Source of the DNA: Planctomycetaceae bacterium | GTDB taxonomy: Bacteria; Planctomycetota; Planctomycetia; Gemmatales; Gemmataceae | Reading direction: 5' to 3' | NCBI GenBank assembly: GCA_013823135.1 | Contig: PNLP01000027.1 | Coordinates: 24,649-88,648, forward strand | DNA: 64,000 nt | Shown here: positions 51,342 to 60,743 of the stretch, piece by piece | Position numbering within the stretch: the first letter of the stretch is position 1 | How the letters are laid out: every line of letters begins with the position of its first letter | Made by a program: the position numbers and the translations under genes | Notes under the pieces: model-generated | The model's input: only the letters and a program-made list of their open reading frames with translations | What the model was told of the DNA's origin: nothing | The model's database searches: none

Positions 51342-51854
51342 TCAGGCTTTTGCAACCGCCAACATTCGCAGCAGGGCTTGCGCGAACGCGGGTAGGTCGT
51401 CCGCGCCTCGTGTCGTGATGAGGTTGTTGTCGATCACAACTGCCTCGTCGCGGTAGACCGCACCGGCGGCCCGCACATCGTCCCGGATGCCCGGTGAACA
51501 GGTGACACGGCGACCATCAAGCGCACCCGCGCTGATCAGCAACTGCGCTCCGTGACCGATCGCAGCCACCCGCATCCCTTCTTGCATGAACGTCCGGCAG
51601 ACATCGACCGCTTCCTCTCGCACCCGCAACCGCTCGCCACACGAACCGTCCGGAATCAAAAGCAGATCGAAATCCGCCGGGTTCACTTCGTGAATCGTCG
51701 TGTCCGGTTCCACGAGATAGCCACGTTCGCCCTTCAAGGCGTGCATTCGCGGCGACGCCAAAACGACTTCGAAACCCTCTTCGCGCAACCGATACCACGG
51801 CAGGAACAACGTCAGATCTTCAAACCCGTCGGCCACCAAGATGAGCGACTTCAT
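51342..51854 (-). CDS. DJ-1/PfpI family protein lacking the nucleophile cysteine
   Basis: 170 residues. The fold is clear: KSLILVADGFEDLTLFLPWY with the conserved Glu12, FDLLLIPDG, and the nucleophile elbow MRVAAIGHGAQLLI. In DJ-1/PfpI enzymes the elbow is A-I-C-H-G-P; here Gly100 replaces the cysteine (codon GGT on the coding strand, 51555-51557). The neighbouring histidine remains. The family includes proteases, glyoxalases and chaperones, most of which need that cysteine; this copy is probably non-catalytic or uses another chemistry. Convergent with the ClpS-like gene. Confidence 0.88.
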   Translation of the reverse strand: MKSLILVADGFEDLTLFLPWYRLREEGFEVVLASPRMHALKGERGYLVEPDTTIHEVNPADFDLLLIPDGSCGERLRVREEAVDVCRTFMQEGMRVAAIGHGAQLLISAGALDGRRVTCSPGIRDDVRAAGAVYRDEAVVIDNNLITTRGADDLPAFAQALLRMLAVAKA

Positions 51855-51992
51855 GTCAAATTGCCCTGAGAATGAACGTGGAGTCTGAGCTGATCACATT
51901 CTAGCCACCCGGCAGTATCGACGGAAGTCGGGGTGGATTTCACGTCAATTCCGGACCCTTCAATAACCTGTTTTCGCCATCTCCACTCGCAA

Positions 51993-52020
51993 TTGACCAG
52001 ATTCCGGGCTCTGGTATGGT
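51993..52020 (+). promoter_or_regulatory. Likely promoter of the AsmA-family gene
   Basis: TTGACC (51993-51998) and TATGGT (52015-52020), spacer 16 nt, about 65 nt before the ATG at 52087. The -35 matches 5 of 6, the -10 matches 4 of 6. The other 100 nt of the gap show nothing further. Confidence 0.45.
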
Positions 52021-52086
52021 TCCGCGACTTGCCGGACCTGCCGGGGCGTGTGGCTCTGGGTTCGGCGCCGTCTGTGAAGGTGGCGG

Positions 52087-55000
52087 ATGTCGTTGCGGAG
52101 CTGGGCAATCCGAGGGCTGATCATCGCGGGGCTGGCGACGCTCGCCAGCTTCGGATGGGTCGCGCGCTCGTGGGTCAGCCCGGAACGGATTCGTGGCCAG
52201 GTTATCGCAACCCTTTCGGAACAATTTGAAGGCGCTGAAGTTTACGTCGGCGATGCCCGCCTCCGATTGTTCGGGGGAATTGCGGTGACCGATGTGCGAC
52301 TCACTCGACCCGGTGCCGAGACACCCTTTCTCATGGTGCCCACGGGGGTTCTGTCGCACGACAAGGAACAACTGAACCGCGGCCGGCTGATAATTAAGAA
52401 GATCGAGCTGGAGAACCCGGTCATCAATCTGGAACGCGGCCCGGATGGAAAGTGGAATGTCGCGGAGGTTCTCAGCCCGGCGGCATCGCAAAAGTCGGCC
52501 ACTTCCGACACCCCTGTCCCGACGTTCATCATCAAAGGTGCGACGGTTCACGTCACGGACAAGAGCCCCGATCCGCTCCCCGAGATGACGCTGACCAACG
52601 CCCAATTGACTTTACTGAACGATCCGCTCACGGTTCTGGCGGTGCAAGCAAAGGTGAATGTGGATGGTTTCGGCCAGGTTGCGATCCGGGCACGGGTGAA
52701 TCGTGCCACCGGCGCGGTCTCGGTCGCGGTGGAAGTCCCCGATTTCCCTCTGGGCGAGGCCGCGACGATGGCCGCCGCCAAGTTCGCACCCGAGCTTGCC
52801 GAGCACTGCCGTGGGCTTACTGCCACGGCGTCCGTCACCGCTGATCTGTCGTACACGCCGGAAGCGGTCAAGAAGTGGACGCACGACGTGCGGTTGGACA
52901 TCAAGGACGCCAGGTACACCCACGGCGACATCCCCTGGCCAGTCGAAAAAATCACCGCGTCGATTCACGTCATTGATGGCCGGATGAAGGTGGAAGACGC
53001 GACTGCACAGGTAAATGGGGCGAAGCTGAAACTGTCTCTCGAAACGCGGTACGATCTGACCAGCACGGTTTCCCATCGGCCCGTGAACACCCCGGAGCAC
53101 CGCACACCCGCCGCCAACCCCGATGAGGCACTCCGAAAACTGGAAGACCTCCTCCAGCGAGTCGAGATTTCCGTCTCGGGCGTGCTCATCAACGACGAAC
53201 TGGTCAACCACTTGCCCGGGCGAGCCAAAGAATTCCGGCGGATGTTTTCCCCCGTCGGGCAAGTTGATCTGGGGTACAAGTTCAGCCGCGATGCGGGTGG
53301 GTGGAAGCGCGAACTGGAGTTCCGCCCCAAGCAGATCGCCGCCTGCTACGAGAAGTTCAAGTACCCCGTTGCCGACGTGCGTGGCTGGGCAAAACGGACC
53401 GACACACAGAACGGGCCGCCGGTCGTGACCATCGACCTCATCGGCATGGCCGGGGGGCAACTCATCACCATCAAGGGGGATGTGACCGGCGAGGGTTCCG
53501 ACCCCGGGATCAATCTCCGGATCACCGGTGCGAACTTCGCGATGGACGAGACGCTCGTGAATGCGTTTCCGCCGAAGTATGTGGAACTCGTGCGGCGATT
53601 CCGTGCCACCGGTCGCGGCGATTTCGTCGCCGAGTTCGTCCAGCAACCGGGCGTGAACCTGTGCGAGAACGAGTTCCGCGTCGATGTCCGCGATGCGACG
53701 ATCCACCACACCGAGTTCCCGTACCCGCTGGAACGGGTTAAGGGCCGGCTCGTCATCCGCACAGCAGTCACCGATTCCTCCCGCCCCTTGCGGCCAGGCG
53801 AAACACTGGAACCACTCGCGGATCGCGACGAGATTGTGCTCGATGGCTTCACAGCGACGCACGCAGGTGCCGCCGTGTGGATGAACGGTTCCAAACGGCC
53901 GATTCCCAACAGTCGCGACCGAAAGTTGACGCTCCACGTTGGCGGCAACAACTGCCCAGTTGATGCCGACCTGCGAGCCGCGTTCGCATCCCTCAAGGTG
54001 GAATCGGTCTGGAAGCGGTTCAGACCGACAGGTCGGATCACGTTCACAGCCCAGGTGGAGTTGATGGACCGCGCGGGTCCAATCAAGAAACACCAGGACA
54101 ACAAACCCGTTGCGGACCACGACGGACCGGCGATCGACCCGGTCAGCGACCTGAAACTCACGTTCAACTTCTCCGGGCCAACGGTCACGCCGACCTTCCT
54201 CCCGTATGAGTTGACCGACCTCTCGGGCTGGCTGGAATACAAGAACGGCCAGGTGATCGCGAATCACGTCGCCGCACGGCACGGGCAGTCTCGGCTCAAG
54301 ATGGCAGCCGCGGAGGTTCGGCTGTACCCGGATGGAACAGTCTGGGCAAACCTCGGTGGAATCGAAGTGGCACCGTTCATCGCAGATGATGCCTTGATCC
54401 AGGCGCTTCCGCCTCAACTCGGGGCTGCAGTCGAGGAACTGAAGCTCAAGGGCGGCGCTGAACTGATCGTGAAGCACATGGTGGTGCTCGACCCGCCGTC
54501 GATCAACCGGGCCACGCCTCCGGAACCTGCGACGTTGCCCATTGCGGTGGCTCCGGAAGGTTCGCCGGTTGCACAAGCGCAAGCCCAGTTGCCTACGCCC
54601 GATCCGCCGCGATCCACCGCGCCAACGATCTACTGGGATGCGGAACTCCGACTGACCGGCGCGGCATTCGACACCGGGGTGAGTTGGGAACAGGTTTTCG
54701 GTGCCTTGGGTTGTCGGGGGCGATACGACGGCGACCACTCCGGACTCGTGCGAGGATCGATCTGGTTGGACCGGGCCGTGATCGCACGCCAGCCCGTGAC
54801 ACGGCTCTCGGGCCGTGTCACGGCCGCGCCGCAGGCACCCGACCCGGCACGCCCCGGCGAATTCCTCCCCATCGAAGCCGAGTTCACGGACATCGCCGGC
54901 GACCTGTTCCACGGCGCACTTGGGGGGCAGGGCCGCATCATTCTCACCGACTCGCCGCGATACAACATCTGGCTTACCGCCACCGACATCCAGTTGGATG

Positions 55001-55587
55001 AAATGGCCAAGCACTACAAGATTGGCTCCGACGCCGACCTCAAGGGGATCGCACAGGCTCAGTTGCTTCTGTCGAACCGCCCTGACCCGAAGACCGGTCG
55101 ACTCGTGCTTGAAGGTTCGGGGAAGATCGACGTGCCAACCGGCCGCATGTACAACCTGCCGGTTCTGCTCGATCTGGTGAAGGTTCTGAAGTTGCAGGCA
55201 CCGGACAAGACCGCGTTCGAAGAGGCGCACGCCACGTTCCGCATTCAGGGCGATCGCATCAAAGTCGATCAAGTCGATCTGATCGGCAAGGCTCTGTGCC
55301 TGGGTGGCAGCGGCGAACTGGACATCAATGGCGAGTACGTGAAGTTTGACTTCTACACGCTCGGCTCGCAGGTTCTCGCCCGCATGATCAACACGCCGGT
55401 CGGGGATCTGACAGCATTTCTGAGCAAGAATTTGTTCCGGATCAAGCTGACTCGCGAGAACGGCGAATTGAAGTATAAGCCGGAGGCTGTTCCACTCGTG
55501 ACCGAACCGGCACGTGTGGTCGCCGACCGTCTCCGGGCGCGAGCGGCCCGGATGTTTACAGGTAGCACTGGCGGGACCGGGAAGTAG
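52087..55587 (+). CDS. AsmA-family envelope protein (1,166 aa)
   Basis: Long periplasmic protein anchored by one N-terminal helix (residues 10-30, GLIIAGLATLASFGWVA). The AsmA N-terminal pattern follows: GQVIATLSEQFEGAEVYVGD, IIKKIELENPVINLERGPDG and KWNVAEVL, where the last segment is the hallmark of AsmA proteins. Repeated beta-strand segments and a C-terminal AsmA-like-C region (GDADLKGIAQAQLLLS-like; DKTAFEEAHATFRIQGDRIK; ELDINGEYVKFDFYT) are present. Such proteins form hydrophobic beta-taco grooves that carry phospholipids between membranes. The following gene encodes an LptF/G-like lipid transporter subunit, which fits an envelope-lipid role. ATG at 52087 follows GGTGGCGG. Function inferred from fold. 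Confidence 0.8.
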   Translation: MSLRSWAIRGLIIAGLATLASFGWVARSWVSPERIRGQVIATLSEQFEGAEVYVGDARLRLFGGIAVTDVRLTRPGAETPFLMVPTGVLSHDKEQLNRGRLIIKKIELENPVINLERGPDGKWNVAEVLSPAASQKSATSDTPVPTFIIKGATVHVTDKSPDPLPEMTLTNAQLTLLNDPLTVLAVQAKVNVDGFGQVAIRARVNRATGAVSVAVEVPDFPLGEAATMAAAKFAPELAEHCRGLTATASVTADLSYTPEAVKKWTHDVRLDIKDARYTHGDIPWPVEKITASIHVIDGRMKVEDATAQVNGAKLKLSLETRYDLTSTVSHRPVNTPEHRTPAANPDEALRKLEDLLQRVEISVSGVLINDELVNHLPGRAKEFRRMFSPVGQVDLGYKFSRDAGGWKRELEFRPKQIAACYEKFKYPVADVRGWAKRTDTQNGPPVVTIDLIGMAGGQLITIKGDVTGEGSDPGINLRITGANFAMDETLVNAFPPKYVELVRRFRATGRGDFVAEFVQQPGVNLCENEFRVDVRDATIHHTEFPYPLERVKGRLVIRTAVTDSSRPLRPGETLEPLADRDEIVLDGFTATHAGAAVWMNGSKRPIPNSRDRKLTLHVGGNNCPVDADLRAAFASLKVESVWKRFRPTGRITFTAQVELMDRAGPIKKHQDNKPVADHDGPAIDPVSDLKLTFNFSGPTVTPTFLPYELTDLSGWLEYKNGQVIANHVAARHGQSRLKMAAAEVRLYPDGTVWANLGGIEVAPFIADDALIQALPPQLGAAVEELKLKGGAELIVKHMVVLDPPSINRATPPEPATLPIAVAPEGSPVAQAQAQLPTPDPPRSTAPTIYWDAELRLTGAAFDTGVSWEQVFGALGCRGRYDGDHSGLVRGSIWLDRAVIARQPVTRLSGRVTAAPQAPDPARPGEFLPIEAEFTDIAGDLFHGALGGQGRIILTDSPRYNIWLTATDIQLDEMAKHYKIGSDADLKGIAQAQLLLSNRPDPKTGRLVLEGSGKIDVPTGRMYNLPVLLDLVKVLKLQAPDKTAFEEAHATFRIQGDRIKVDQVDLIGKALCLGGSGELDINGEYVKFDFYTLGSQVLARMINTPVGDLTAFLSKNLFRIKLTRENGELKYKPEAVPLVTEPARVVADRLRARAARMFTGSTGGTGK

Positions 55588-55688
55588 AGGAGTGTGGGAG
55601 ATGGGGAGAGTGGGAGACAAGGAGACGGAAGAAACCCAAGGCGTCCTTTTCTCCCCTTCTCCGTGTCTCCTCCACTCCCCCTCTCAAT
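55588..55688. repeat. Purine-rich imperfect palindrome (GGGAGA type)
   Basis: Left arm about 55588-55632 is made of GGGAGA/GGAGAC words; right arm about 55645-55686 of the complementary CTCCCC/GTCTCC words. Pairing is looser than in other elements. It starts right after the AsmA stop codon and ends 36 nt before the next start. Confidence 0.75.
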
Positions 55689-55724
55689 CAGGTAAGAACG
55701 GGACAACACAAAGGCGATAACCCG

Positions 55725-56957
55725 ATGACCGGCACCCTTTTGAATCGCCTGATCTTCCTCGAACTCCTGAAGGTGTTCGGGCTGGCGCTCTCCGTGTTGA
55801 CCGGCCTTCTCGTCACCGCTCTGCTCGTCCAGCAGGGTATGCAGATGGGGTTGTCGCTCGGGCAAGTGATTCGGGCAATTCCGTTGTTTATCCCCAATAC
55901 GCTCCCCTACACGATCCCCGCGACCACGCTGTTCGCCTCTTGCGTCGTGTACGGTCGGCTTTCGCACGACAACGAAGTCGTCGCGATCAAGGCTGCCGGC
56001 GTTCACCTGTTCACGATCCTCAAACCCGCCATGCTTCTCGGAGTGATCGCCGCGGTCAGCACGGCAGGTTTGTACCACACGGCCATCCCGCTTTCGCAGC
56101 AGATGCTGTATCGGCAACTGCTCGATAACCCCGAGGAACTCCTTTACAACATGCTCCGCCGCGACCGGTGCGTTCGCCACGCGGGGATGGCTTACGTCAT
56201 GTACGTCCGGGACGTGCAGGGGAAGCGGTTGATCGATGTGATTATCAAGAAGCGCGCCAAGGTGAAGAACAGCAAGGGTGTGGAATCGTACTTCGGGTAC
56301 GACGTCGTCGCGCGTGCACGGGAAGCACGTCTGCGTGTGGACCCTGCCGACGGCAAACTCTATGTCGATCCCGACCGCTTCGTGATCTACGACAAGAACA
56401 CGGCTGGCACAGCCGCATCGAACGGTCCGTTCCCGATGGATTTGCCCGAAGGGCTCAACGGGAAGGACTCGAAAACACGCATCTCGGCGGTCTTGTGGGA
56501 AGACCTCCCTGTTCTGATTCAGGCCGCTCGCGATGACGTCGCGGCTGCCGAGCAGCGTCGAATCGACAACCGCGAATCCGCGATGAACATCAGCAACCTG
56601 GAACTCCGCCAACTCGCGGTTAACCAGGACAAGCACTACAAGATGCAGGTGGACTACTTTCGCCGGGCGTTGCGGAACCTGGAGGCGGAATACTACCTGC
56701 GACCCGCGCTGGCATGTGGTTGCCTGCTGTTCGCGCTGGTGGGTTGCCCGGTCGGCATCTGGGCTAACCGTGCCGACTACCTGAGCACGTTCGTGATCTG
56801 CTTCCTGCCCGTGATGTTCGTCTACTACCCCGTTTTGCTCGCTGGCACCGGCATGGGTAAGGACGGCAAAATCCCACTCGTTCTGGGTTGTTGGATGGCG
56901 AACATCATCTTCGCGATCATTGCCGTGGTGTTGAACTACCGGCTCCTCCGGCGGTAA
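55725..56957 (+). CDS. LptF/LptG family permease (YjgP/YjgQ)
   Basis: 410 residues. Three N-terminal helices (VFGLALSVLTGLLVTALLVQ; NTLPYTIPATTLFASCVVYG; LLGVIAAVSTAGLYHTAIPL), a large periplasmic beta-jellyroll-like part and three C-terminal helices (ACGCLLFALVGCPVGIWA and on). The motif YGRLSHDNEVVAIKAAGV, with the conserved loop that contacts the ATPase, is typical. In Gram-negatives LptF and LptG with LptB extract lipopolysaccharide from the inner membrane. Here only one such gene is seen, with an AsmA-family gene before it. Weak ribosome-binding site. Partner genes must be elsewhere. Confidence 0.85.
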   Translation: MTGTLLNRLIFLELLKVFGLALSVLTGLLVTALLVQQGMQMGLSLGQVIRAIPLFIPNTLPYTIPATTLFASCVVYGRLSHDNEVVAIKAAGVHLFTILKPAMLLGVIAAVSTAGLYHTAIPLSQQMLYRQLLDNPEELLYNMLRRDRCVRHAGMAYVMYVRDVQGKRLIDVIIKKRAKVKNSKGVESYFGYDVVARAREARLRVDPADGKLYVDPDRFVIYDKNTAGTAASNGPFPMDLPEGLNGKDSKTRISAVLWEDLPVLIQAARDDVAAAEQRRIDNRESAMNISNLELRQLAVNQDKHYKMQVDYFRRALRNLEAEYYLRPALACGCLLFALVGCPVGIWANRADYLSTFVICFLPVMFVYYPVLLAGTGMGKDGKIPLVLGCWMANIIFAIIAVVLNYRLLRR

Positions 56958-57056
56958 TCCCAACGGCGGAACGGGTCGTGGCGAGCAGGGATCGGGTGTG
57001 TGTCCTGTTATGTGGAATCCCTGAACCCTGCTCCTTTGACCGTCGTCCCTACCAGT

Positions 57057-58037
57057 ATGAACACCACACTCCCTTCCGACCACGCTGCCCGGATGACACG
57101 GGCGGCTCTCGCACTCGACGGCCTCTCTGTCGGTGATGCACTCGGCGAAACCTGCTTCCGCGACGACAACTTCGAGGCGATTCTCGACGATCCCACCGCC
57201 ACCGCGCGTGCTCCGTGGCCGTGGACTGACGACACCGCAATGGCACTGAGCATTTACGATGTGCTGCAAGACCACGGCCGCATCGACCAGGATGCGCTCG
57301 CGGCGAGGTTTGCGAAGCGGTTCCAGGCGCAGCCGTGGCGGGGCTACGGTGCGGGTGCGTTCCGGTTGCTGGGACAGGTGAGCGGCGGTGCCGAATGGCG
57401 TGCTGCGTCCGAGACGATCTTCCCAGGCGGATCGTTCGGCAACGGTTCGGCCATGCGAATCGCTCCACTCGCAGGCTACTTCGCGGACGACGATTACTCC
57501 GTGATCGTGGAGCAGGCGCGATTGTCGGCTGAGGTCACGCACGCCCACCTGGAAGGGATCGCCGGTGCCATCGCAGCCGCGGTCGCAGGCGCGTATGCGT
57601 GGAAGCATCGCGGCAACCGTGCCGACGCCGCGACGAAACGCGGACTGTTCGAAGTGGTACTGGCACACACGCCTGCCAGTGAAGTAAGAGAAGGAGTTGT
57701 GCGTGCTGCAACGATCGCATTCGAACTGCCTGCGGAACCAACGATGAGGTTGCTTGACCACGGAATGACGACGAGGGCGTTCGATACCTCGATGGTGCCA
57801 ATCGTGCGCCACCTCGGGAATGGGAGCCGCATTTCATGCCAGGACACTGTCCCATTTTGCATGTGGGCAGCGGCGCGACACCTCGATGATTACCAGACCG
57901 CGATTCTGACCACGATTCGCGTCGGTGGTGATATCGACACGAATTGTGCAATCGTCGGTGGCATCGTGGCGCTTGCCGTGGGTCAGCAAGGTATCCCCCG
58001 CGATTGGCTCAAGGACCGCGAAGAACTGGTCGTGTGA
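57057..58037 (+). CDS. ADP-ribosylglycohydrolase (DraG-type) family protein
   Basis: 326 residues from the ATG at 57057, since family members begin a few residues before the first helix (RAALALDGLSVGDALGE). A GTG at 57000 would add 19 residues. The metal-binding signatures are complete: WTDDTAM (about 57-63) and GGDIDTNCAIVGGIV (about 291-305). The aspartates in both bind two Mg ions. These enzymes remove ADP-ribose from proteins or free compounds. No DraT or nitrogenase genes are near, so a general role is likely. Upstream of marC-like gene in the same direction. Confidence 0.88.
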   Translation: MNTTLPSDHAARMTRAALALDGLSVGDALGETCFRDDNFEAILDDPTATARAPWPWTDDTAMALSIYDVLQDHGRIDQDALAARFAKRFQAQPWRGYGAGAFRLLGQVSGGAEWRAASETIFPGGSFGNGSAMRIAPLAGYFADDDYSVIVEQARLSAEVTHAHLEGIAGAIAAAVAGAYAWKHRGNRADAATKRGLFEVVLAHTPASEVREGVVRAATIAFELPAEPTMRLLDHGMTTRAFDTSMVPIVRHLGNGSRISCQDTVPFCMWAAARHLDDYQTAILTTIRVGGDIDTNCAIVGGIVALAVGQQGIPRDWLKDREELVV

Positions 58038-58097
58038 AGTAGAACCTGGCGAGCCGTGCCGTTACTGTCACGGGTCGCCAGTTCCTACAACATTCGC

Positions 58098-58736
58098 ATG
58101 CTCGACTTCGCCACCACTGCGTTCGTCTCCATTCTGTTCCTGGTGGACCCGCCGGGAACCGTCCCTGCGTTCATCGCACTTACCGCCAAGTTCACGCCCG
58201 AAAAGCAACGGCGAACTGCCTTCGTCGCAAGCCTCACCACGACGCTCACACTGCTGGGCTTCGCCGTCATCGGCAACGTCGTGTTTCGCATGCTGGGGCT
58301 GACTCTCCCGGCCTTCCAGATCGCCGGCGGGTTCGTCCTGTTCCTCGTCGCGCTCGACATGATCCGCGCCCAGCGTTCGACACAGGAAAGTCCCGACGAA
58401 TTGACCGAACACCAGGGAGCCGAGGACGTCGCGATCGCACCGCTGGCCATCCCCATGCTCGCTGGGCCGGGGGCACTCTCCACGGTCGCGGTGCTCATGT
58501 CGCAGGCGAACGACGCGGTCGAAGTGTCGCTTGTGTTCGCCGCGATCTTGCTCACCGGACTGATCTGTTGGGTGACGCTACGACTCGCGCAACCAATCCA
58601 GAAGCGTCTGGGAATGACGGGTATTCATATCGTTGGTCGCGTATTGGGGTTGGTCCTCGCCGGGATCGCCGTGCAGTTCGTACTCAATGGCCTCGCTGCG
58701 GCCAACATCATTCCGAAGCCGCCCGCTGCCGCGTGA
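58098..58736 (+). CDS. MarC family integral membrane protein
   Basis: 212 residues, six helices. Start at the ATG at 58098, which puts LDFATTAFVSILFLVDPPGT at the N-terminus as in the family; 58056 would add 14 polar residues. Conserved segments include LVDPPGTVPAFIALTAKFTP, AGGFVLFLVALDMIRAQ, IAPLAIPMLAGPGALSTVAV and GRVLGLVLAGIAVQFVLNGL. Proteins of this group (MarC/YhgN/UPF0056) are common but of unknown substrate; the old link to antibiotic resistance is not supported. Follows the ADP-ribosylglycohydrolase gene by 60 bp. Confidence 0.9.
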   Translation: MLDFATTAFVSILFLVDPPGTVPAFIALTAKFTPEKQRRTAFVASLTTTLTLLGFAVIGNVVFRMLGLTLPAFQIAGGFVLFLVALDMIRAQRSTQESPDELTEHQGAEDVAIAPLAIPMLAGPGALSTVAVLMSQANDAVEVSLVFAAILLTGLICWVTLRLAQPIQKRLGMTGIHIVGRVLGLVLAGIAVQFVLNGLAAANIIPKPPAAA

Positions 58737-58859
58737 CCGCGTGAATCCTTCATCCGAGCTTCACCGCGACTTCATCCGTCATTTGCCCGTGGCGACTTGC
58801 CGCGCACTGGCTCTCGGGGTCCAATACTTGGGTTCGATCACCTTCAGGAACCCGCCGCC

Positions 58860-60260
58860 ATGCGCCGCACTTTTCTTGCCGTCGCGCTACTCACTCTTGC
58901 TGCGACGGCACGAGCCGACGACCCGAAACTCGTTCTCACCAAGATCGCCTTTGGCTCGTGCGCCGATCAGGACAAGCCGCTGCCGATCTTCGACACGATG
59001 GCCGCCGCGAAGCCCGATCTGCTCGTGCTCCTCGGCGACAACATGTACGCCGACCTCGACCGAAAGGTGAAGGTCACGCCCGACGTGATCCGCGAGAAGT
59101 ACAAGCTCATGGAGAAGGTGCCTGGGTTCGCGAAACTCAAAGCAACGTGCCCGATGCTGGGAACGTGGGACGACCACGACTACGGCAAGAACGACGGCGG
59201 CGTGGAGTGGGAGCACAAGGACGGAGCCCAAGAGGCGCTCCTCGATTTCTTCGGCGTCGGCAAGGACGACCCACGCCGTACCCAGAAGGGTGTCTATCAC
59301 GCGGAGATTTACGGTCCCCCCGGTAAGCGGGTGCAGGTGATTCTCCTCGATACGCGATACTTCCGCAGCCCGATCAAGAAGGCTCCGTTCGACCCGAAGA
59401 CCCGCATCTCGGCGACCATTCCGAATACCGATCCCGATGCCACGTTCCTCGGGGCCGAGCAGTGGAAGTGGCTCGAAGAACAACTCAAGAAGCCGGCCGA
59501 GGTGCGATTCCTGGTGTCGAGCATCCAGGTGATTTCGGACGACCACCCGTTCGAGAAGTGGGCGAACATTCCGAAGGAACGCGAACGGCTGTACGCTTTG
59601 CTCAACAACACCAAGGCGAACGGCATCATCATCCTGAGTGGCGACCGGCACCTCGCGGAGATGTCGCTCGACACGAAGGCCATCGGCTACCCGCTGTACG
59701 ACGTGACATCGAGCGGATTCAACCAGGGGTCGAAGAATTGGCGTGCCCCCGAGGCAAACACGAAGCGACTGGCAGCGATGCCGTTCGGCGACAACTTCGG
59801 GTTCATCACGATCGACTGGTCGGGCGACGACCCGCGAGTGGGTGTGCAAATCCGTGACGAAGACGGCGACGCAACGGGTGGGTTTAAGGTGCGATTGAGC
59901 ACGTTGAAGGGCACCGGCTTAGGCGTGGGAACAGTACCCGTGCCAATGAACTTGCCCGAAGGCGTGCTAAGCCCAGCGGAGGCGGCGAAGAAGGTCGGCG
60001 AGAAGGTAACGGTTCAGTTCACGGTGGCGTCGGTAGGCGGTAAGGCAAACCTGTACCTGAACACGAACAAGGACTTCCGTGCGAAGGATAACTTCGCGAT
60101 CGTGCTACCGGTGAAGGCGCAAACAGGAACGTGGGAGAAAGCGGGTCCGACGACGTTCGTGGGCAAGACCGTGAAAGCAACCGGGACCATCAAGCTGAAC
60201 AAGGACAACCCGCAACTGGAGATCGCCGACCCGAAGGATCTGGAGATTGTCGAGAAGTGA
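58860..60260 (+). CDS. Secreted PhoD-like alkaline phosphatase family protein
   Basis: 466 residues; start at the ATG at 58860, which opens a signal peptide (MRRTFLAVALLTLAATARA). PhoD-like metallophosphatase motifs follow: KIAFGSCADQD, LLVLLGDNMYAD (metal Asp/Asn), CPMLGTWDDHDYGKNDGG (the D-D-H-D-Y/F signature) and IIILSGDRHLAEMS (Asp-Arg-His). All expected ligands are present. The C-terminal 100 residues after LSPAEAAKKVGEKVTVQFTV form an extra domain of the OB/DNA-binding-like type often found in planctomycete secreted proteins. Hydrolyses phosphate mono- or diesters in the periplasm. Ends at a strong terminator. No other pho gene nearby. Confidence 0.9.
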   Translation: MRRTFLAVALLTLAATARADDPKLVLTKIAFGSCADQDKPLPIFDTMAAAKPDLLVLLGDNMYADLDRKVKVTPDVIREKYKLMEKVPGFAKLKATCPMLGTWDDHDYGKNDGGVEWEHKDGAQEALLDFFGVGKDDPRRTQKGVYHAEIYGPPGKRVQVILLDTRYFRSPIKKAPFDPKTRISATIPNTDPDATFLGAEQWKWLEEQLKKPAEVRFLVSSIQVISDDHPFEKWANIPKERERLYALLNNTKANGIIILSGDRHLAEMSLDTKAIGYPLYDVTSSGFNQGSKNWRAPEANTKRLAAMPFGDNFGFITIDWSGDDPRVGVQIRDEDGDATGGFKVRLSTLKGTGLGVGTVPVPMNLPEGVLSPAEAAKKVGEKVTVQFTVASVGGKANLYLNTNKDFRAKDNFAIVLPVKAQTGTWEKAGPTTFVGKTVKATGTIKLNKDNPQLEIADPKDLEIVEK

Positions 60261-60288
60261 CGGTTCAGGGAGACACGGCGATAATTGC

Positions 60289-60317
60289 AGCCCACCCGTT
60301 TTGCGGGTGGGCTTTTT
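60289..60317 (+). terminator. Intrinsic terminator of the PhoD-like gene
   Basis: Perfect 10-bp stem AGCCCACCCG / CGGGTGGGCT with a 5-nt loop and a T5 tract (60313-60317). It also lies just beyond the end of the convergent histone-like gene. Confidence 0.88.
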
Positions 60318-60326
60318 CGTGGTTGC

Positions 60327-60743
60327 TCACATGACCGGAGGCGTTTCCCCTGGACCCGCGACGGGCTCCGGAGCGGGCGCGGGAGCCGGGGTCGGTTCGG
60401 GGATGCTGGCCACTTCCGGAACCGGTGCGGGCGCAACAATCGGTGCGGGTGCCACGACGGGTGGGGCTGCGGGAGCCACCTTCTTCGCAGCCGGCTTCTT
60501 GGCGACGGGCTTCTTCGCCATGGGTGCTGCTTTCTTCGCAACCGGTTTCTTGGTGGTCTTGGCCGCGGCAGGAGCGGTCTTCTTCGCCGCTGGTTTCTTG
60601 GCTGCGGGTGCTGCTTTCTTAGCAGCCGGCTTCTTGGCGGCAGGTTTCTTTGCCGCAGGTGTAGCCTTCTTTACTGCAGGCGCAGTCTTCTTCTTGGCCG
60701 GGGCCGCCTTTTTGGCCGCGGGTTTCTTCGTCGTCTTCGCCAT
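60327..60743 (-). CDS. Histone H1-like lysine/alanine/proline-rich DNA-binding protein
   Basis: 138 residues; start at the ATG at 60743 (MAKTTKKPAAKKAAPAKKKT). About the first 90 residues are repeats of KKPAAKK/KKAAPAA, the composition of eukaryote-type H1 tails and of bacterial histone-like proteins. The last 45 residues are an unusual Ala/Pro tail (APAPVPEVASIPEPTPAPAP). Members bind DNA non-specifically through lysines and compact it. Gemmata-type planctomycetes have condensed nucleoids, which fits. The coding sequence is low complexity and could vary in length by slippage. Confidence 0.82.
   Translation of the reverse strand: MAKTTKKPAAKKAAPAKKKTAPAVKKATPAAKKPAAKKPAAKKAAPAAKKPAAKKTAPAAAKTTKKPVAKKAAPMAKKPVAKKPAAKKVAPAAPPVVAPAPIVAPAPVPEVASIPEPTPAPAPAPEPVAGPGETPPVM

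Noticed and set aside
52612..55620. 1,002-codon ORF on the minus strand
   Set aside because: It is opposite the AsmA-family gene and has arginine/histidine-rich, motif-free composition typical of antisense frames in high-GC DNA.
55353..57812. 819-codon ORF on the minus strand
   Set aside because: Spans the AsmA end, a repeat and the LptF and glycohydrolase genes in antisense; no plausible protein.
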